From Vicia villosa (Eukaryota > Streptophyta > Magnoliopsida > Fabales > Fabaceae), in assembly GCF_029867415.1 (NCBI RefSeq), contig NC_081183.1, positions 146,068,798-146,132,797 on the forward strand: DNA of 64,000 nt, in the 5' to 3' direction. The position numbers and the translations under genes are program-made. Positions 19,759 through 32,700 of the stretch are shown piece by piece (the first letter of the stretch is position 1; each line of letters begins with the position of its first letter). The notes beneath the pieces were generated by a model. The model did no database searches. It saw only the letters and a list, made by a program, of their open reading frames with translations, and had not been told where the DNA came from.

Positions 19759-22700
19759 ATGGGGACTCGAATCCCTTCGCATCAGTTAAGCAGTGGACTC
19801 TATGTTTCGGGTCGACCCGAACAGCCGAAGGAGCGGTTACCGACAATGTCGTCGCGTTCTGTTCCGTACACCGGCGGTGACCCGAAGAAATCCGGTGAGC
19901 TTGGTAAAATGCTTGATATTCCGGGATTGGATCCCAAATCTTCTTCCTCGACTCACAACAGTGGCGGCCAGGCGAGATCCAGGCCGAACTCGGGTCCAAT
20001 TGGGAGGAACAGCGGTTCGGGTCAAATCGGGAGGAATAGCGGTTCGGGTAATATGTCGAGGAAATCAACTGGCTCTGGACCGATAGCGTTGCAGCCGACT
20101 GGGTTGATAACGTCGGGGCCAGTGGGATCCGGCCCGATTAATGTGAGTAGGCGGTCGGGTCAGCTGGAGCAACCCGGTTCGGTTGGGGGTGGGAAGGCGG
20201 TTTATGGTTCGGCGGTGACGAGTTTGGGCGATGAAGTGAAAGTTGGGTTTAGGGTTTCGAGGTCGGTGGTGTGGATTTTTATGGTGGTGGTTGCAATGTG
20301 TTTGCTTGTTGGTGTGTTTTTGATGGTGGCTGTGAAGAAGGCTGTGATTTTGTTTGCACTTGGAGGGGTTATTGTGCCTGTTGTTGTTTTGATTACTTGG
20401 AATTGTGTTTGGGGAAGAAAAGGGCTTTTAGGGTTTGTTAAAAGGTACCCTGATGCTGAACTTAGAGGTGCCACTGATGGACAGTATGTTAAGGTTACTG
20501 GGGTAATTCTCTTTTGCAGAATCATCATAATTTTAATAATAATTTATTAATCTTTGGTATCTTATTTTTTAATGTTCACATTGTTTATGTTTAATTTTGA
20601 TCACACTTTCTATTCTTGGAGTGTGTGTGTGGAGAGGTTGGTTTGTTTATTATATTCAAATAATTTATTAATTTATTGTTAGGTATGAGATTTTCTTGGT
20701 ATGGATTTGATACTTATATATTGATGGGGAATGAATTTGTTTTTATGTTTGATTGAGACTTTTCTTTTGTAGTTGACCTGTACATGGATGGCTCTATCTA
20801 TGTAGGGGTTGCTGGAATGTCCAATATCAGTATTTAAGCTACTGAATTTTGCTTTTGGTAAAAAAGCATAGCCAGTAAATGATGTTTATAATGTATAGAT
20901 TTGCTCTATTATTGGTATCACAAAAATCATGACTTGAAAGGGGGCAGGCAATGCTTTTCTTATTCCACTTAAAGTGTTGATTATGGTGACCACTTGAATT
21001 AGGCGTGTAGATGATGTTATGGAATAATAATGTTGTCTTATGTGCATTTATGTGGTCAATTTAACTAAATAAGGATCAGATATTTGCTTCTCTAAGAATG
21101 TTAGAATTAGGAAGCTTTTTGCTTTGTTACCAAAAATGCATGCCATGTCATAAGAAAAGGTCTGAAGATTTTTTGATTAGGAGAGTAGATCAGGTGGAGG
21201 GGAGTCAAATAGAAGTAGAGGTAGACTTAGAAAAACGATAAGAAAAGTTATTTAGAAAGATCTAGAGATTAATGATTTGGATAGAAGCATGGTCCTGGAT
21301 AGAATATTATGACGAAAGTTGGTCCATGTAGCCGACTCTATTTAGTGGGATAAGGCTTGGTTGTTGTGGCACCTAAAATGCATGCCATGTGAAAAAAATT
21401 GTTTTTTAGTTTTTACAAAAGTGGATATTAAGTTATTAACATTGGCTTTATTTATGGGTTCTGCTGTTTTGTGATATTTTGGGGAAGTTCACATTGCTGT
21501 AAAATTGAATAGCATTTATGAAATCATTTTTGAATTACTCTTCACACCTAATATTTTCATGTGGCCATTTAAGTAGCAGGCTGCAGGAAAAAAATCTTTT
21601 GCTAGACATTTTTGAAATATGCTCTTAGTTGTTTTTGTCAATAAAGCACATACACGAACATTGAACATGACAGTTATAATTATTTAAGAAAATTAATTAA
21701 TTGAATGCAATGACATGATTTTTTGTTGTGTCGGACACCAAACACTGGACACGCTTTCGATCAGAGGCGTTAGTGCTTCAGATGTTTTATCTTATTTCCT
21801 GAATAGGATGTACTCACATACTCTTAATTCACTTTATTTCTTTATATTAGCATTGTGAAATACTCAAAAGGGATTCGTCTGTTTGGGTTGTTGATTATGT
21901 CCTATACTGCATTCTATGTGTGTTTGTCCTATGAGACATATGGTCATGTTCCATACATTTTGTTCCTCCCTAAAAACTTCAAGCTTTTACTGTCTTATAT
22001 GGCACTTTTTTTAACACATTATATGGCACTGTTTCCTTATCGATATAGTTTTGTCTTTTGGAAATTTTATTAGTTAAGGTGGTCTAATGGTCGTTTTACA
22101 ACAGTCCCCAAAGGGATTTGAACTTATTCCATTGAGATTACAAGGTCAAACTCCTTACTGTTGAGCTGACACCTTATTGTTATAGTTCTGTAGTGATATA
22201 AGTGAGAACTATAGACTTTAACAGCGTTGGCTGGAGGGGAAGAACTTGGTATGACTCCATTTTATATTTTTACACTTATTTTTTTTTCCTTTCTGTAGGT
22301 TGTAACTTGTGGCAGTATTCCTTTGGAGTCATCTTATCAAAGAGTATCTAGATGTGTATATGTCTCCACAGAATTATATGAATATAAAGGATGGGGTGGA
22401 AAATCAGCAAATCCTAAACACCGATGCCTCACTTGGGGTTCTAGATACTCTGAGGTTAGTTTGTTCGACTACTTTATTGATGTTTTATGTGTACTGATAT
22501 GGGAGGATTACACACAATTTGACAAGAGTCCAACGTTGTTAATCCAAATGACAGCTATAATATAGAATGATGAGATGCTTAAGGAATAATAATTAAATTT
22601 AGGTAAGATATTGTTCAGAAGCCTAAATCTAAGGAAACCTTAGATCTCAGGACAGTGTCTGATTCCCTGAGAATTGGGTATTATCAACCAGTACTAGCAA

Positions 22701-24457
22701 GCTTGCAAGCTGTTTTTATCTCGGGGCGTCGTGTCAGTTGATTGTAAAGCTGTTTATTTACATCTACAGCCCTAGATATAGTCTGTTAAGATATAATGAC
22801 GCCAATGTATGCTCACTATTTAAACATAAGATATTTCTATACATATCCTTATTAAATATATATTACGACACCAAAGCCAAATGAAACTGAAATTATTGAT
22901 TCCATGAAATAGGGTTAGCCAAAAGAGTACTGCAGCTGCTCACTTTAAAGCAAAAAAGCTTATTTCAACTAATCTTAAGGAACACACCGATCACAGGCTT
23001 TCAGCAAGATCAAGCCCCACTGTCCATCTGGTGCTGCCCAGCGGCAGCTGCACCGATCCACCCAAAATGTGAAAGCCATAAATGCAAGGACTAAATAAAC
23101 TAATTAACATGCAAACCATTTGATTATTGTTATACGCATGCTACCAGTATCTTACTATATATAGTATGTGAGTCATATCTCCTATCTTGGTTTGATAGAA
23201 AATTCAACCCAGTTGATATGAATTTCTAGTGTGTGTCTATTTTGGACATGAATCTCATTGAATCCTGATTCATTATGATGAATCGTGATTTGCTATGATG
23301 AATGATGGATCTCAATTCATTCCAATGAATCACTATCTAAACTTAGTGTAGTCAGCTTCTTTTTGTTGTCAACTCTGTATAGCTACTTTTCTTGTCATTT
23401 TGATTTATGACATGAATTGTTGAGGTTTATAGAATTTTATGTCATTTGTTTTTATTTATAAATGTCCTGTTTTTTTATTGGTAATGTATCTTTACTGTTC
23501 TTACGATTCATAATAAAATCCAATTCATGATTCAGAAATAGGACTATCGATTCGAGATTTGAATCTCAAATTCATACTATCTTCTAATGCACAGTTCAAA
23601 GATTTATGGTGCAAGTATTTTCTTGTGTGTATACCTGTTTTAAGAGTCAATAAACTCCAAATACAAAAACTTCTGTGGTTGGTTTTGTCTTGCTTCTTGT
23701 TAATGTATGGCGAGTTTGTCTCACTTGCGCTGCATAAATGACAACAATCTTATAATTTTCTATGAGCAGAAATACATAGCAGACTTCTACATATCAGATT
23801 TCCAGACCGGGTTAAGAGCATTAGTGAAAGCAGGCTATGGTGCCAAAGTTGCTCCTTTCGTGGAACCCACTACTGTTGTTGATGTTACAAAGGAGAACAG
23901 AGAGTTATCTCCAAACTTCTTAGGCTGGATCGCAGATCGCAAACTCTCTACTGATGATCGAATAATGCGCCTCAAGGAAGGGTACAGTCTCTCATTCTTA
24001 TATGGATTACTGTTTGAGTTAGTTTGATAGGAACTGAAAATCTCTGGATAATAATTATCCAACAAAAAGAGGGCTCTTTGCCGTACAACATAGGAAAATC
24101 CTCTGGAAAACATATATTAAGTAATAAAAAAATGAAAAGAAAGATGTCTAGATAATTCAATAGGAAGAGCGTACTTTACCATTTTCCTCATGCTCCTAGG
24201 TATTTTCTTTTACAGTTTCGATTCTATTTGTTACTTGGTACAAGGTTAATTTGGAAATGTACAGGTACATCAAAGAAGGCAGCACAGTAAGTGTGATGGG
24301 AGTAGTCCGTCGACACGAGAATGTGCTCATGATTGTTCCTCCAACAGAGCCTTCCTCAACTGGTTGTCAATGGAGCCGCTTCCTTTTGCCAACCAACGTT
24401 GAAGGTCTTATCATAACTTGCGAGGACAACCAAAATGCCGATGTCATTGCTGTTTAG
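19759..24457 (+). CDS. At1g16860-like two-helix membrane protein
   Basis: Exons are 19759-20502, 22299-22454, 23770-23981 and 24265-24457, all with GT-AG borders. They splice to 1305 bases, 434 residues and a TAG. The protein starts MGTRIPSHQLSSGLYVSGRP, as in the plant family named after Arabidopsis At1g16860. Residues 1-168 are polar, with repeated GRNSGSG-type segments. Two adjoining membrane helices lie at about 169-192 and 195-216. The conserved part follows: VVTCGSIPLESSYQR after the first intron, FYISDFQTGLRALVKAGYG in exon 3 and GLIITCEDNQNADVIAV at the end. The family is membrane-anchored, but its biochemical role is not established as far as I know. The gene looks intact. The 1.8-kb first intron has absorbed a LINE 3' fragment. 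Readthrough past the first donor would add only 15 residues before a stop. Confidence 0.93.
21175..21375 (+). mobile_element. LINE (RTE-like) 3' fragment in intron 1
   Basis: A broken frame reads LEINDLDRSMVLDRIL then KLVHVADSI and WDKAWLLW, typical of the C-terminus of plant RTE/L1-like polymerases. It is followed by the usual GGGATAAGGCTTGGTTGTTG tail. It has the same orientation as the host gene and carries stops, so it is a passive relic. Confidence 0.6.
22076..22180 (-). repeat. SINE/tRNA-like relic in intron 1
   Basis: On the minus strand, GGTGTCAGCTCAACAGTAAG (A-box-like) is followed about 50 bases later by AAGTTCAAATCCC (B-box-like). It is likely a tRNA-derived SINE head. No cloverleaf is evident. 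Confidence 0.35.
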
Positions 24458-25535
24458 TATAATCCTCCCTTGCTTTCTATTTCCTCGGAAATAGATGTCA
24501 CAATACGGAGTTGGCACAAACCAAACGGGAAATCCTATGCTACGGAATAAGTATTATTTCCTTTCCACATGCACGCTTTTGGAAGAAGATGCATAGTCGA
24601 TTACTAATATTTTCCTAATAATCAGAATACCGCCTCATTGATATGACGTGAGATTTGGATTTGCTGCGGTCAACAATCTACGCATTCATACAGTTAGCTC
24701 GTTGATGGCCATTGGATTGAGATCGGACAATTTAAATTCTAAGATCAGTATTTCGGTTTTTTCAAATTAAAACATACATTATATCTGAACTAACTCCGGT
24801 GTCGATCCAACGACCACCAACATACTGACTGCGTGAAGCGTTGAATATCTTACCACAAAAATTCAAATCCATATTATGTGAGGAATCATCAAGGCCAAAC
24901 TAACAACAGTTTGGTGATATGATATCAAAGTATCCACGAAGTTGAGCATTGTTATTTTTCTATTTATTTTATGTACATATAGCTAGAGGAACCCAAAGGG
25001 GTTCATAGTAGTTGCTTTATTATGTTTGAGTTGATTTCTAGAAGGATTGTAGTTTTATTGACAAATATTAATTGTCAATGCTTGGTTAAGTTTTATTCTT
25101 AAGTTGATATTATTTTGTTATGCCACTGTTCTAGTTGTAAAAATTGAAAACTATCAATGTTAGCATGATAAAGCTGTGTAAATGTTGGTTAAATTAAGTG
25201 TTTACTTGTGCTGCTACTTCTTTTGTGCTTTGCCAAACATGGAGATAATGAGCTTTCCTATTTTGGGTACAAATTATTGATAAGTTGGATGATTTAATTG
25301 TCAAGTGTTTTAGTTCAAGATCTTTATAAAATTTCCTATTAATTTTGAGATTTCTAGAGTGTTAAAATATGTTTGTAGATCCTAAATTTTGGGGTGTTTT
25401 TAACATTAGTCTTTACTTGCCTAATTTAATTTAAATTTTCACTTTAGTTTCTTAACAAATAAACGTTCATAATTAGTCCCTTAAAAAATTATTCCTTTAG
25501 TCAAGTTGGTCATTTATGTAAAATTTTGAAAGAAA
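24458..25535. other. 3' flank of the At1g16860-like gene
   Basis: Noncoding, AT-rich downstream of the stop. The first few hundred bases are probably 3' untranslated region. From about 25370 the sequence contains TTAGTCCCTTAAAAAATTA-like text reminiscent of MULE-type MITE ends, without a defined partner. Confidence 0.4.
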
Positions 25536-25558
25536 GTTAAGTGGTGGATATGTGGCAA

Positions 25559-25735
25559 TCTAGTTAGTATTATTTAATTTGACATTTTTTATTTATTTAT
25601 TTAGATTTTGAAGTTATTATTATTTTGTGCAACAATTGAACCACTCTGTTAGTATTATGTAATTTGACATTTTTTATTTATTTTTTTAGATTTTAAAGTT
25701 ATTATTATTTGTGCAACAATTGAACCACCCTGAAT
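25559..25735 (+). repeat. Tandem duplication, ~87-bp unit
   Basis: The block GTTAGTATTATTTAATTTGA...GTGCAACAATTGAACCAC occurs twice in direct succession, with few differences. It is noncoding. Confidence 0.85.
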
Positions 25736-25759
25736 CTTAGTATCTTTCATTTCATTTGG

Positions 25760-25995
25760 TAAACAAACAATTGAACCATAAATAATGTGAGAGAAGACGA
25801 AGAGAACGTCGAACCCTAGATTCTCAAAAGACATAAATAATGTGAGAGAAGACGAAGAGAACGTCGAACCCTAGATTCTCAAAAGACATGTGTTTTCATT
25901 TCGTTTGGTAAACAAACAATTGAACCATAAATAATGCGAGAGAAACGAACAGAAGACGAAGACAACATTGAACCCTAGATTCTCAAAAGACATAC
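25760..25995 (+). repeat. Tandem repeat, ~56-bp unit, three copies
   Basis: The unit, containing AATAATGTGAGAGAAGACGA and GTCGAACCCTAGATTCTCAA, is repeated at about 25778, 25835 and 25928. The second and third copies are separated by a reprise of the upstream TTTCGTTTGGTAAACAAACA segment, so the duplication history has at least two steps. Confidence 0.85.
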
Positions 25996-26640
25996 ACGTT
26001 TGAAGGAAGACATAATTTTTAAAAAGGTGTACACGATTAAAGAAAGATGAAAGAAGATGTATAATTACTTATCCTAATTATTCAACTTCATTCTTTATAA
26101 GGCATCAATATTTGAACTTGTTAAAAATGATTTTTCATTAACAATTTTTTACTTTTGCCTTTCAATCTTGAGATCCTTTTCATTAACAATTTCATCACCT
26201 AATCACTTCATAAACTTACAACCATTTTCCTTGTGATTTGTGTAATTTCTACATCCTTAAATTTTTTTTCCAAGGTTCAAAGTTCAAACCTTTTATGTCC
26301 GTCCGAGTATAAAGAACAAATTTCTCTTGAAAAAAACACCTCATCCTCTTGTTTCTTCTAAGTACAGATTCAATTGTTTCAAAACTTTGATTCTTTAACA
26401 TTGAAGCACTGTTGAGAATCTTTGACATTGAAAAGATATTTTGAAGAGGATGAGAAATGAAGAAGATGAAGGCCGAATCCTAAAAAACGCAAGACAATAC
26501 TATTTTCTTCTGAATGAAGAAGATTACGGCTATAAAACATTTGTTGACTCACTATTTTGACTTTTATCATTCTGTCATGTCACATTATCACAATTTAATG
26601 TTTTTTCTTAGCATTTAATTTGAGGTATTTATAGAGATTG
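25996..26640. other. AT-rich intergenic DNA
   Basis: No gene or bounded element recognised. A weak minus-strand frame at 26379-26570 has no resemblance to a family. Confidence 0.4.
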
Positions 26641-26649
26641 ATTGGGTCT

Positions 26650-27415
26650 AGATTCTTGTACCCAGGGTGGTCATTCCGCTCTATTCAAGAGCGTGGAAAC
26701 CGTTATTTCCCATATCCTTTTAAAAAAAGTATTTTCTTTAACTAAGTGTTCTGGATTGGGCTAAGACTAGGCCCAAGATAGTTCCGGCCCACTGAACCTC
26801 AGAGGCCCAAATCCCTCTGTGACCCACTATTGGGTCTGGAATGCCCGTCTCCATTATGCTCGGCGTTACCCTCCTCGTGAACCTTCTGACGCCCGGCAGA
26901 GATGCCCCCGCGGAGCTCTTCTCTGCCGAGGACCCCGCCCTTCACGAGCAGGCCCTCCACCGAGGACCCTGCTCCTCGTGGGGCTCTTTTCACATCCAAC
27001 CCTCCGAATAATACGGTGTCCACGTGGTCCTTAAAAGACTGCGTCTCCCTTAAACTTCGGAGCGGTTAACCAGGACAGAGGGCACTCACGCACCTCCGAT
27101 ATTTCCGTCCAGGAAACCTGGCAGTCTCCTAATTGGGCCTGGGCATCCAACCCAAATAGCAAGATCATGGCCCAGCGCTGGGGGCTATAAATATCCTCAA
27201 CTAGAGGGTCAGGTATTCACTTCTTTCTTACTCTTAGCTTGTACTTGCACTCCTTTGCTCGTTTTCTTACTTTGGCATCGGAGTACCTTGCAGGTACACC
27301 CCCCTCCTCCCTCCTTGAAGACCCAGTTCCGAGCAGCCAGTGACGACTCTTCTGATCAGGTACGATCACTAAGTTTCCATGTCGTTGGGCCTGTTGAAGC
27401 ACAGGTTCTTACATA
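26650..27415 (+). mobile_element. GC-rich LTR (Ty3/gypsy-like), probably solo
   Basis: Base composition jumps above both neighbours. The stretch holds GGGGGCTATAAATATCCTC (TATA box near 27180-27198) followed by the U5-like text TTTGGCATCGGAGTACCTTG and CAGGTACACCCCC at about 27271-27304. This text is typical of plant Ty3/gypsy LTRs. It ends near CAGGTTCTTACA (27413). No gag or pol follows, so it is a solo LTR or a fragment. Confidence 0.6.
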
Positions 27416-27659
27416 GATGAGTGATGGTTTAATCTAGACCCAACAAGGACGAACAATTCGTCAATAGGCGAGTGGTGCTAACAATGGGCGTGTTATGTGA
27501 TAGATGGGTGGCTAGAAACCACCCTTTAGCGTAGGCGTTGATCTTTGTGTTGCCTTATCTACCCCTTTCCTTACAAGCTTGGGGAAACGTATCAAAATAA
27601 TGCCTAGTTTGCTTATCCTGGTACACAGTCCCTCGAGCATGAGGACTTGTAAAGGGAGA

Positions 27660-29160
27660 AGTGATTTGATCCTATGTTCCTATGCGAGACTCTTAGGTTG
27701 AGGAATTTGGCTCAGATGAACAAAGCGTGTGGTATGAAGCTTGTTGGAAAATTGATAAATGGAAAAGAGGACTTGTGGTGCACTGTTTTGAAGAACAAAT
27801 ACAAAGTGAAAACTATGTCTGATTGCACTTCAAAAGGGATAAATTCTAAGCTTTGGAAGGACATCATCAAGTTGAAGCAGGAGATTCTAGACTGTGCGAG
27901 CTGGATTGTTGGGGATGGTGCCACCATTCAACCTTAGTCGGACTATTGGATCGATATCGGTTGGAAGTTAATAGCATTGATTTTCATATTCCTCAGTATC
28001 TTCAAAATGCTAAGCTAAAGGACTTAGTTGGATCTGATGGTGGCTAGAATTGGCGGGTTTTGAATCATTGGCTGTCAGAACACATCCTTCAACAAATCAA
28101 AGTGTGATTCCTCCTAGCATTGATTATGGTAATGATGAAGTTGTTTTTGAAAGGAACTGGTAATAAGAGGATAACAGTTATACACTTCTATAACAGTCTC
28201 CAGGATGGTGAGCAAGATAGCGATAATGATTTTTAGAGAAGTATTTGGAACCTTAGAATTCTGGAGCGTATCAAGTCTTTTGTATGGTTGTTGGGCCATG
28301 ATCGATTATTAACTTATTATCCCAAGAGTTTGAAAGGAATGGGAGGGGCAAATTTGTGGTTGTGCTTGTGAGATTACTCTTCATGTTCTTAGGGATTGTC
28401 CTATAGCTAGACAGTTATGAAGTAATAATGTTCCATGTAATATCAAGCGGGATTTTACTACTACTAATATCAATAAGTGGATAAAGCTGAACATAACACA
28501 ATTGGAGCATTGGTGTAATTATTTGGCGGTCGGTTGTCACATTTTGTGGTTTTTTAGGAACAAAGAAATGCATGATGAGAACTTCATTCGACCATATTGC
28601 CAATTACTTTCGTGACTAGAAGGATACAGGAATTTGTGCGCTCTCAAATTGGTAGCGGTATTGGTATGAATGTTGAGAGCAACTTGATTGAGGTGTGTCG
28701 GGAAGCTCCTGATGAGAGTTGGTACAAGATTAATTTGGAATGAGCTCGTAGTGTCTTGAAAGGAGCTGGTTGCGGAGGTATTATCCAAACTCAGGAGATT
28801 GCATTAGTGGTTACTACAAAAAATTTGGGATTTGTAGTGCCTTTTGTGCCGAACTTTGAGGAGTTTTGGAAGGTTTAAGACTTGCAAGGAGACTTGAACT
28901 GTGCGTACATTAAAGATGTCCCCTCAAAGGATGTTGAAGGGTATGTTTTGATTAATCATATCCAAAGGCTGGTGAGATTATTTGAAAATTGAAGGGTGGT
29001 TCACTCCTATAGAAAAGTCAATATTTATGCGGACATTCTAGTTAAAGTTGTTCGAGATAGTCACCATGATGTAGAGTTTCGAGAAGAAGTTCTTTTTTCT
29101 TCATGGAGTCATTAGTTAGGGATGTTAATGGGACTAGTGCCCTTAGAATTATTATTTAGT
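27660..29160 (+). pseudogene. L1-type LINE remnant
   Basis: 27674-27937 reads as the segment downstream of the reverse transcriptase: MNKACGMKLVGKLINGKEDL, then WIVGDGATIQP and DYWIDIG. About 28240-28300 resembles the zf-RVT zinc-binding region (a Trp, then RILERIKSFVWLLGHDRL). About 28690-29000 resembles an RNase H domain (WYKINLE, GAGCGGII, VNIYADILVKV). Stops break all parts, and the upstream endonuclease and polymerase are absent. It ends in an A/T-rich tail near 29215. Confidence 0.7.
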
Positions 29161-29777
29161 TGTTTTTCTCTTTAAACTTAAGCCCTCTCTGTTATCAAAA
29201 TAAGTAAGTAAATATAAATAAATTAAAAATGACTAATAAATTTCTCAATTTTAATATCATACACCAAATTATCATTAAGGTTTCTCATTTCTACAATGCT
29301 AGTCAATAAAATTTAAAATAGATTTTTAATGCTCTAAAAAGTATTTAATGTTTTCTTGATTCAGAGAAGTTTTTTTACAGTTTCTCCTTTACATCCTTAA
29401 CTTGTTAGCCAGAAACTAGAATTACGTTTTAAATTTTAAATTATAAAATGATTTGTTACTTGCTTTATTTTAATGTAAAAAAAACAATATTTGAAGTAAA
29501 TAAAATGATTACTTTAAAAAGCATATCATTTCATTTCTCACTTTTTTTCAAAATTTCCATTTTATAGATTTCTATCAGTCCCACATTCACCAAGTACCAC
29601 ATGGTTGTCCCACAGCAGAGTAATTTTCCCTAAGGTTATACAAAACTAAAATGATAAGAATATAAACCAATGAAAATAAAACCATCTACAATCATTATGA
29701 TTAATTCAAATATTAAAGTCTTACATTTATGATGAAACCATCTACAATTGTTTAATGATGGATAAAAAAAATTCATT
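29161..29777. other. 3' flank of the EHD gene
   Basis: AT-rich, with no coding sequence. Bases nearest 29777 are likely 3' untranslated region of the minus-strand EHD gene. Confidence 0.45.
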
Positions 29778-32700
29778 TTAATCATAAGGATTTCTGAATT
29801 TCTTTAAAAGCTCTGGAATTTCATATCCAAGCATGTCATCTATGGCCTGTATCATTTTTGGCTTTATTTTTTCAAATTTGTCGATGCTATAACTACTCAA
29901 AACTTCTTTGAAGTGCTCAACACTGGGAAAGTCACCTGCTGGTAGATGGTACTCCCTTTGAATCTGTTTTTTAAAACATAAATGAAAAGCACTTAGAAAT
30001 TAAGCAACAAAAGTAGATAAAAAGAGAAGGTGAAGGAGAAACCTTTGCAAATTCATTATCAAGATTATCAATAAGTTTTTGCTGAGCCTTGGCTTTGCCC
30101 ATTATTGCTGGCATCTCTTTCTTAAGATGGCTAATTATGTATGCATGAATTTTTGCCGATCTAGCCCGTTTCACAAATTCGTTGATCTGCATGCGTTCAA
30201 AAAAAACAAATAATTGAGATGTGAAATATATATAAGCATGAGTATAAATGCATGCCTTGCTTTGTCATCTAAATTCAACTCAATCAATTCAATTTGCACC
30301 AACAAGTCGCCTAAATAATACGAAATTAGCAACTTACCCTGCGATCACAGGCCTTCTTTGGAATATCCAGCAAATCTGCCAACAGATCATTCTGTTCCTT
30401 CTCAAAGAGATTTTTTCCTAGTGGACCAACTGATCCTTCACTTGTAGGCTTATCATTAAACGACCTGCAAAAGTCAATAATAAAATTTTCAGGAATAAGA
30501 TGTTAAAAATAAACTATTAGATTAAAAACTAGAACTCCAAATAAACAAAATCCAACTACATGCAAGCATTATTTGTATTTTCAAATCACACAATATGGTA
30601 AAATTATGGTTAACTTGTAAGTTGTTAGGAAAGTGGTGGTTCATCTGATGTATTTGGAAAATAACAAACCTACCCGATGTATACACGTGAAACTTCAGGA
30701 GTATTTAGAACCTTCCCTAGCGACCACATCAACGCTCCATAAACTCTCATAAGCTAAAATGTTTCAGTTACACATGAATTAAACAAAAATTAGCACACCA
30801 TTGAATAAAATGATGTGTAAATAAAATAAATTGCTTCAATCTATTTTAATGTGTCTTACTTGTTGAGTATCAACTTGGTCTGACTTATTCAAAACCACGC
30901 GTATCTTGTCCTCATTGCCACGTAATGAAGAAATTACACGTTTGAACTCGTCACTGATGTCAAGTTTATGCGGGTCAAATAGAAGAAGAATGACATCGCA
31001 TTTGGCAGCAAACCAAGATACAACACCAGTGAAATCATAGCTTCTTTGTGTCCTTTGTTTCTCTCCAGATAGGACACCAGGAGTGTCCACAATTGTTATT
31101 TCATCCAGCAGCTTAAGGAGAAAAAAATTAATTCAATTTCAAAGTACAAATATTGACAAAGACATTTGACTTGGAACACAAATAAAACTCACTGGATGTG
31201 GCATTTGAGAACATTGGAACTTCGACAAAAATGAACCTCCAAAAGTTGTCAGGCCACCAAAAGGCATGTCAGCATCAACAGCTATAGTGTTTCCAGGAAC
31301 ACTCCTCTCATCAGGACCGGACTATAAATAAAAAAGATGGTTAGTTTTGAAGGACGCTCCAAGAACACAATCAAGAGCACAAAACAACATAAACTAAGGA
31401 AGATAAATATGCTAACAATAACAAGAATAAAAAGCTATTGATTTCCATCAGTAATACAAGAACAAAAACTTTCCATACCATGACAACAACAAATCTATCT
31501 GTTGTAGGCTCTGGTCCAATGTGTGCTCCTGTCCAAAGAGCGTAAAAGAGAATATATAGGATCAGTATATTAGTTAACTAGTTATGTCCGTCGGTCATCA
31601 ATTGTTTTCAATGAATTAAAATGTAATAACAAAACCGCTAGATCAACCACAATTCAACCAACCTGGATAATCACATTTTAACAAATGTTTTATAAATGTT
31701 GTTTTCCCCGTAGAGTATTGACCAAGAAGCATGACCATGGGCTTAGCATCAAAATCACTGTTGGTCTGAAAGGAAGAAATCAATACATTCTTACAGTTAA
31801 CATCATCATATTTGCATGGATAAGTGTTAAGTAAAGCACGTTATATACCCACATATGAAATTATTTGACAAGTTTTACATATAAGTTGGGTACAAATGCC
31901 ACTTACCAACAACGGAGAAACAAAATCATTATATCTATAAGCAGCTTCCAAGGGCTTTAGTCTTTCAATATACAATCTCTTCAAGCCATCAACTATTGAT
32001 GTAACTGCATTGGGAGGTAACTACGAAAAAGCAAGCTATTATGCTTAGAATATATACAATAAATTAATATTAAGAATATATGAAGTAGATCTTAGTATTT
32101 GATAAAAATCAATCACAAAAGCACATTATGAATGGTTTTTATGTTGAATCATCATGTGTACATTGGTTTAAATATTGGTTTGTACGCGTGATTCATCTCA
32201 TCAAAGTAACGAATAGACATGGGAGAGGAACGGAGCTACATGAGATGAAATACAACGTTCCTAATAGAAGTGTGTACCAAATTGACAACACTTACCAACC
32301 ATATTTGAAACAAAATAAATCAATAAGAATAATATTTACCGAGGAAAGTGAATTTATGTAATCAATAAGTGTGAACTACTCGTATATGTTTTACATCAAC
32401 TCCTTCAGGTAATTATGAAAGCAAGCATAATTTGTTGACATGCTTCAAGGATCTCTCAATTACATAACGATCTCTAAATAAAAATTAAAAAGAAATAAAG
32501 AATTCATCTTATATAAAATAATGTATAGCCAGCACCAACAACTTATTCAACGAGATGGAAATCATATCACCATATAGCCAAACAAAGTATGAAACTCACA
32601 ATTATGAATTTCATGACAATTAAATTAAGTGAGGAAGTATAACTAGACTCACTTTCTTTGAAGATTTTGATTTTGAAGTAAACCATGAGTTAGGCAGAAA

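Noticed and set aside
20202..20528. Minus-strand frames over exon 1 of the At1g16860-like gene
   Set aside because: Antisense shadows of the real coding exon, with low-complexity Thr/Pro content.
26799..27034. GC-rich frames on both strands
   Set aside because: They lie in the GC-rich LTR, which has a TATA box and U5-like text; no protein family matches.
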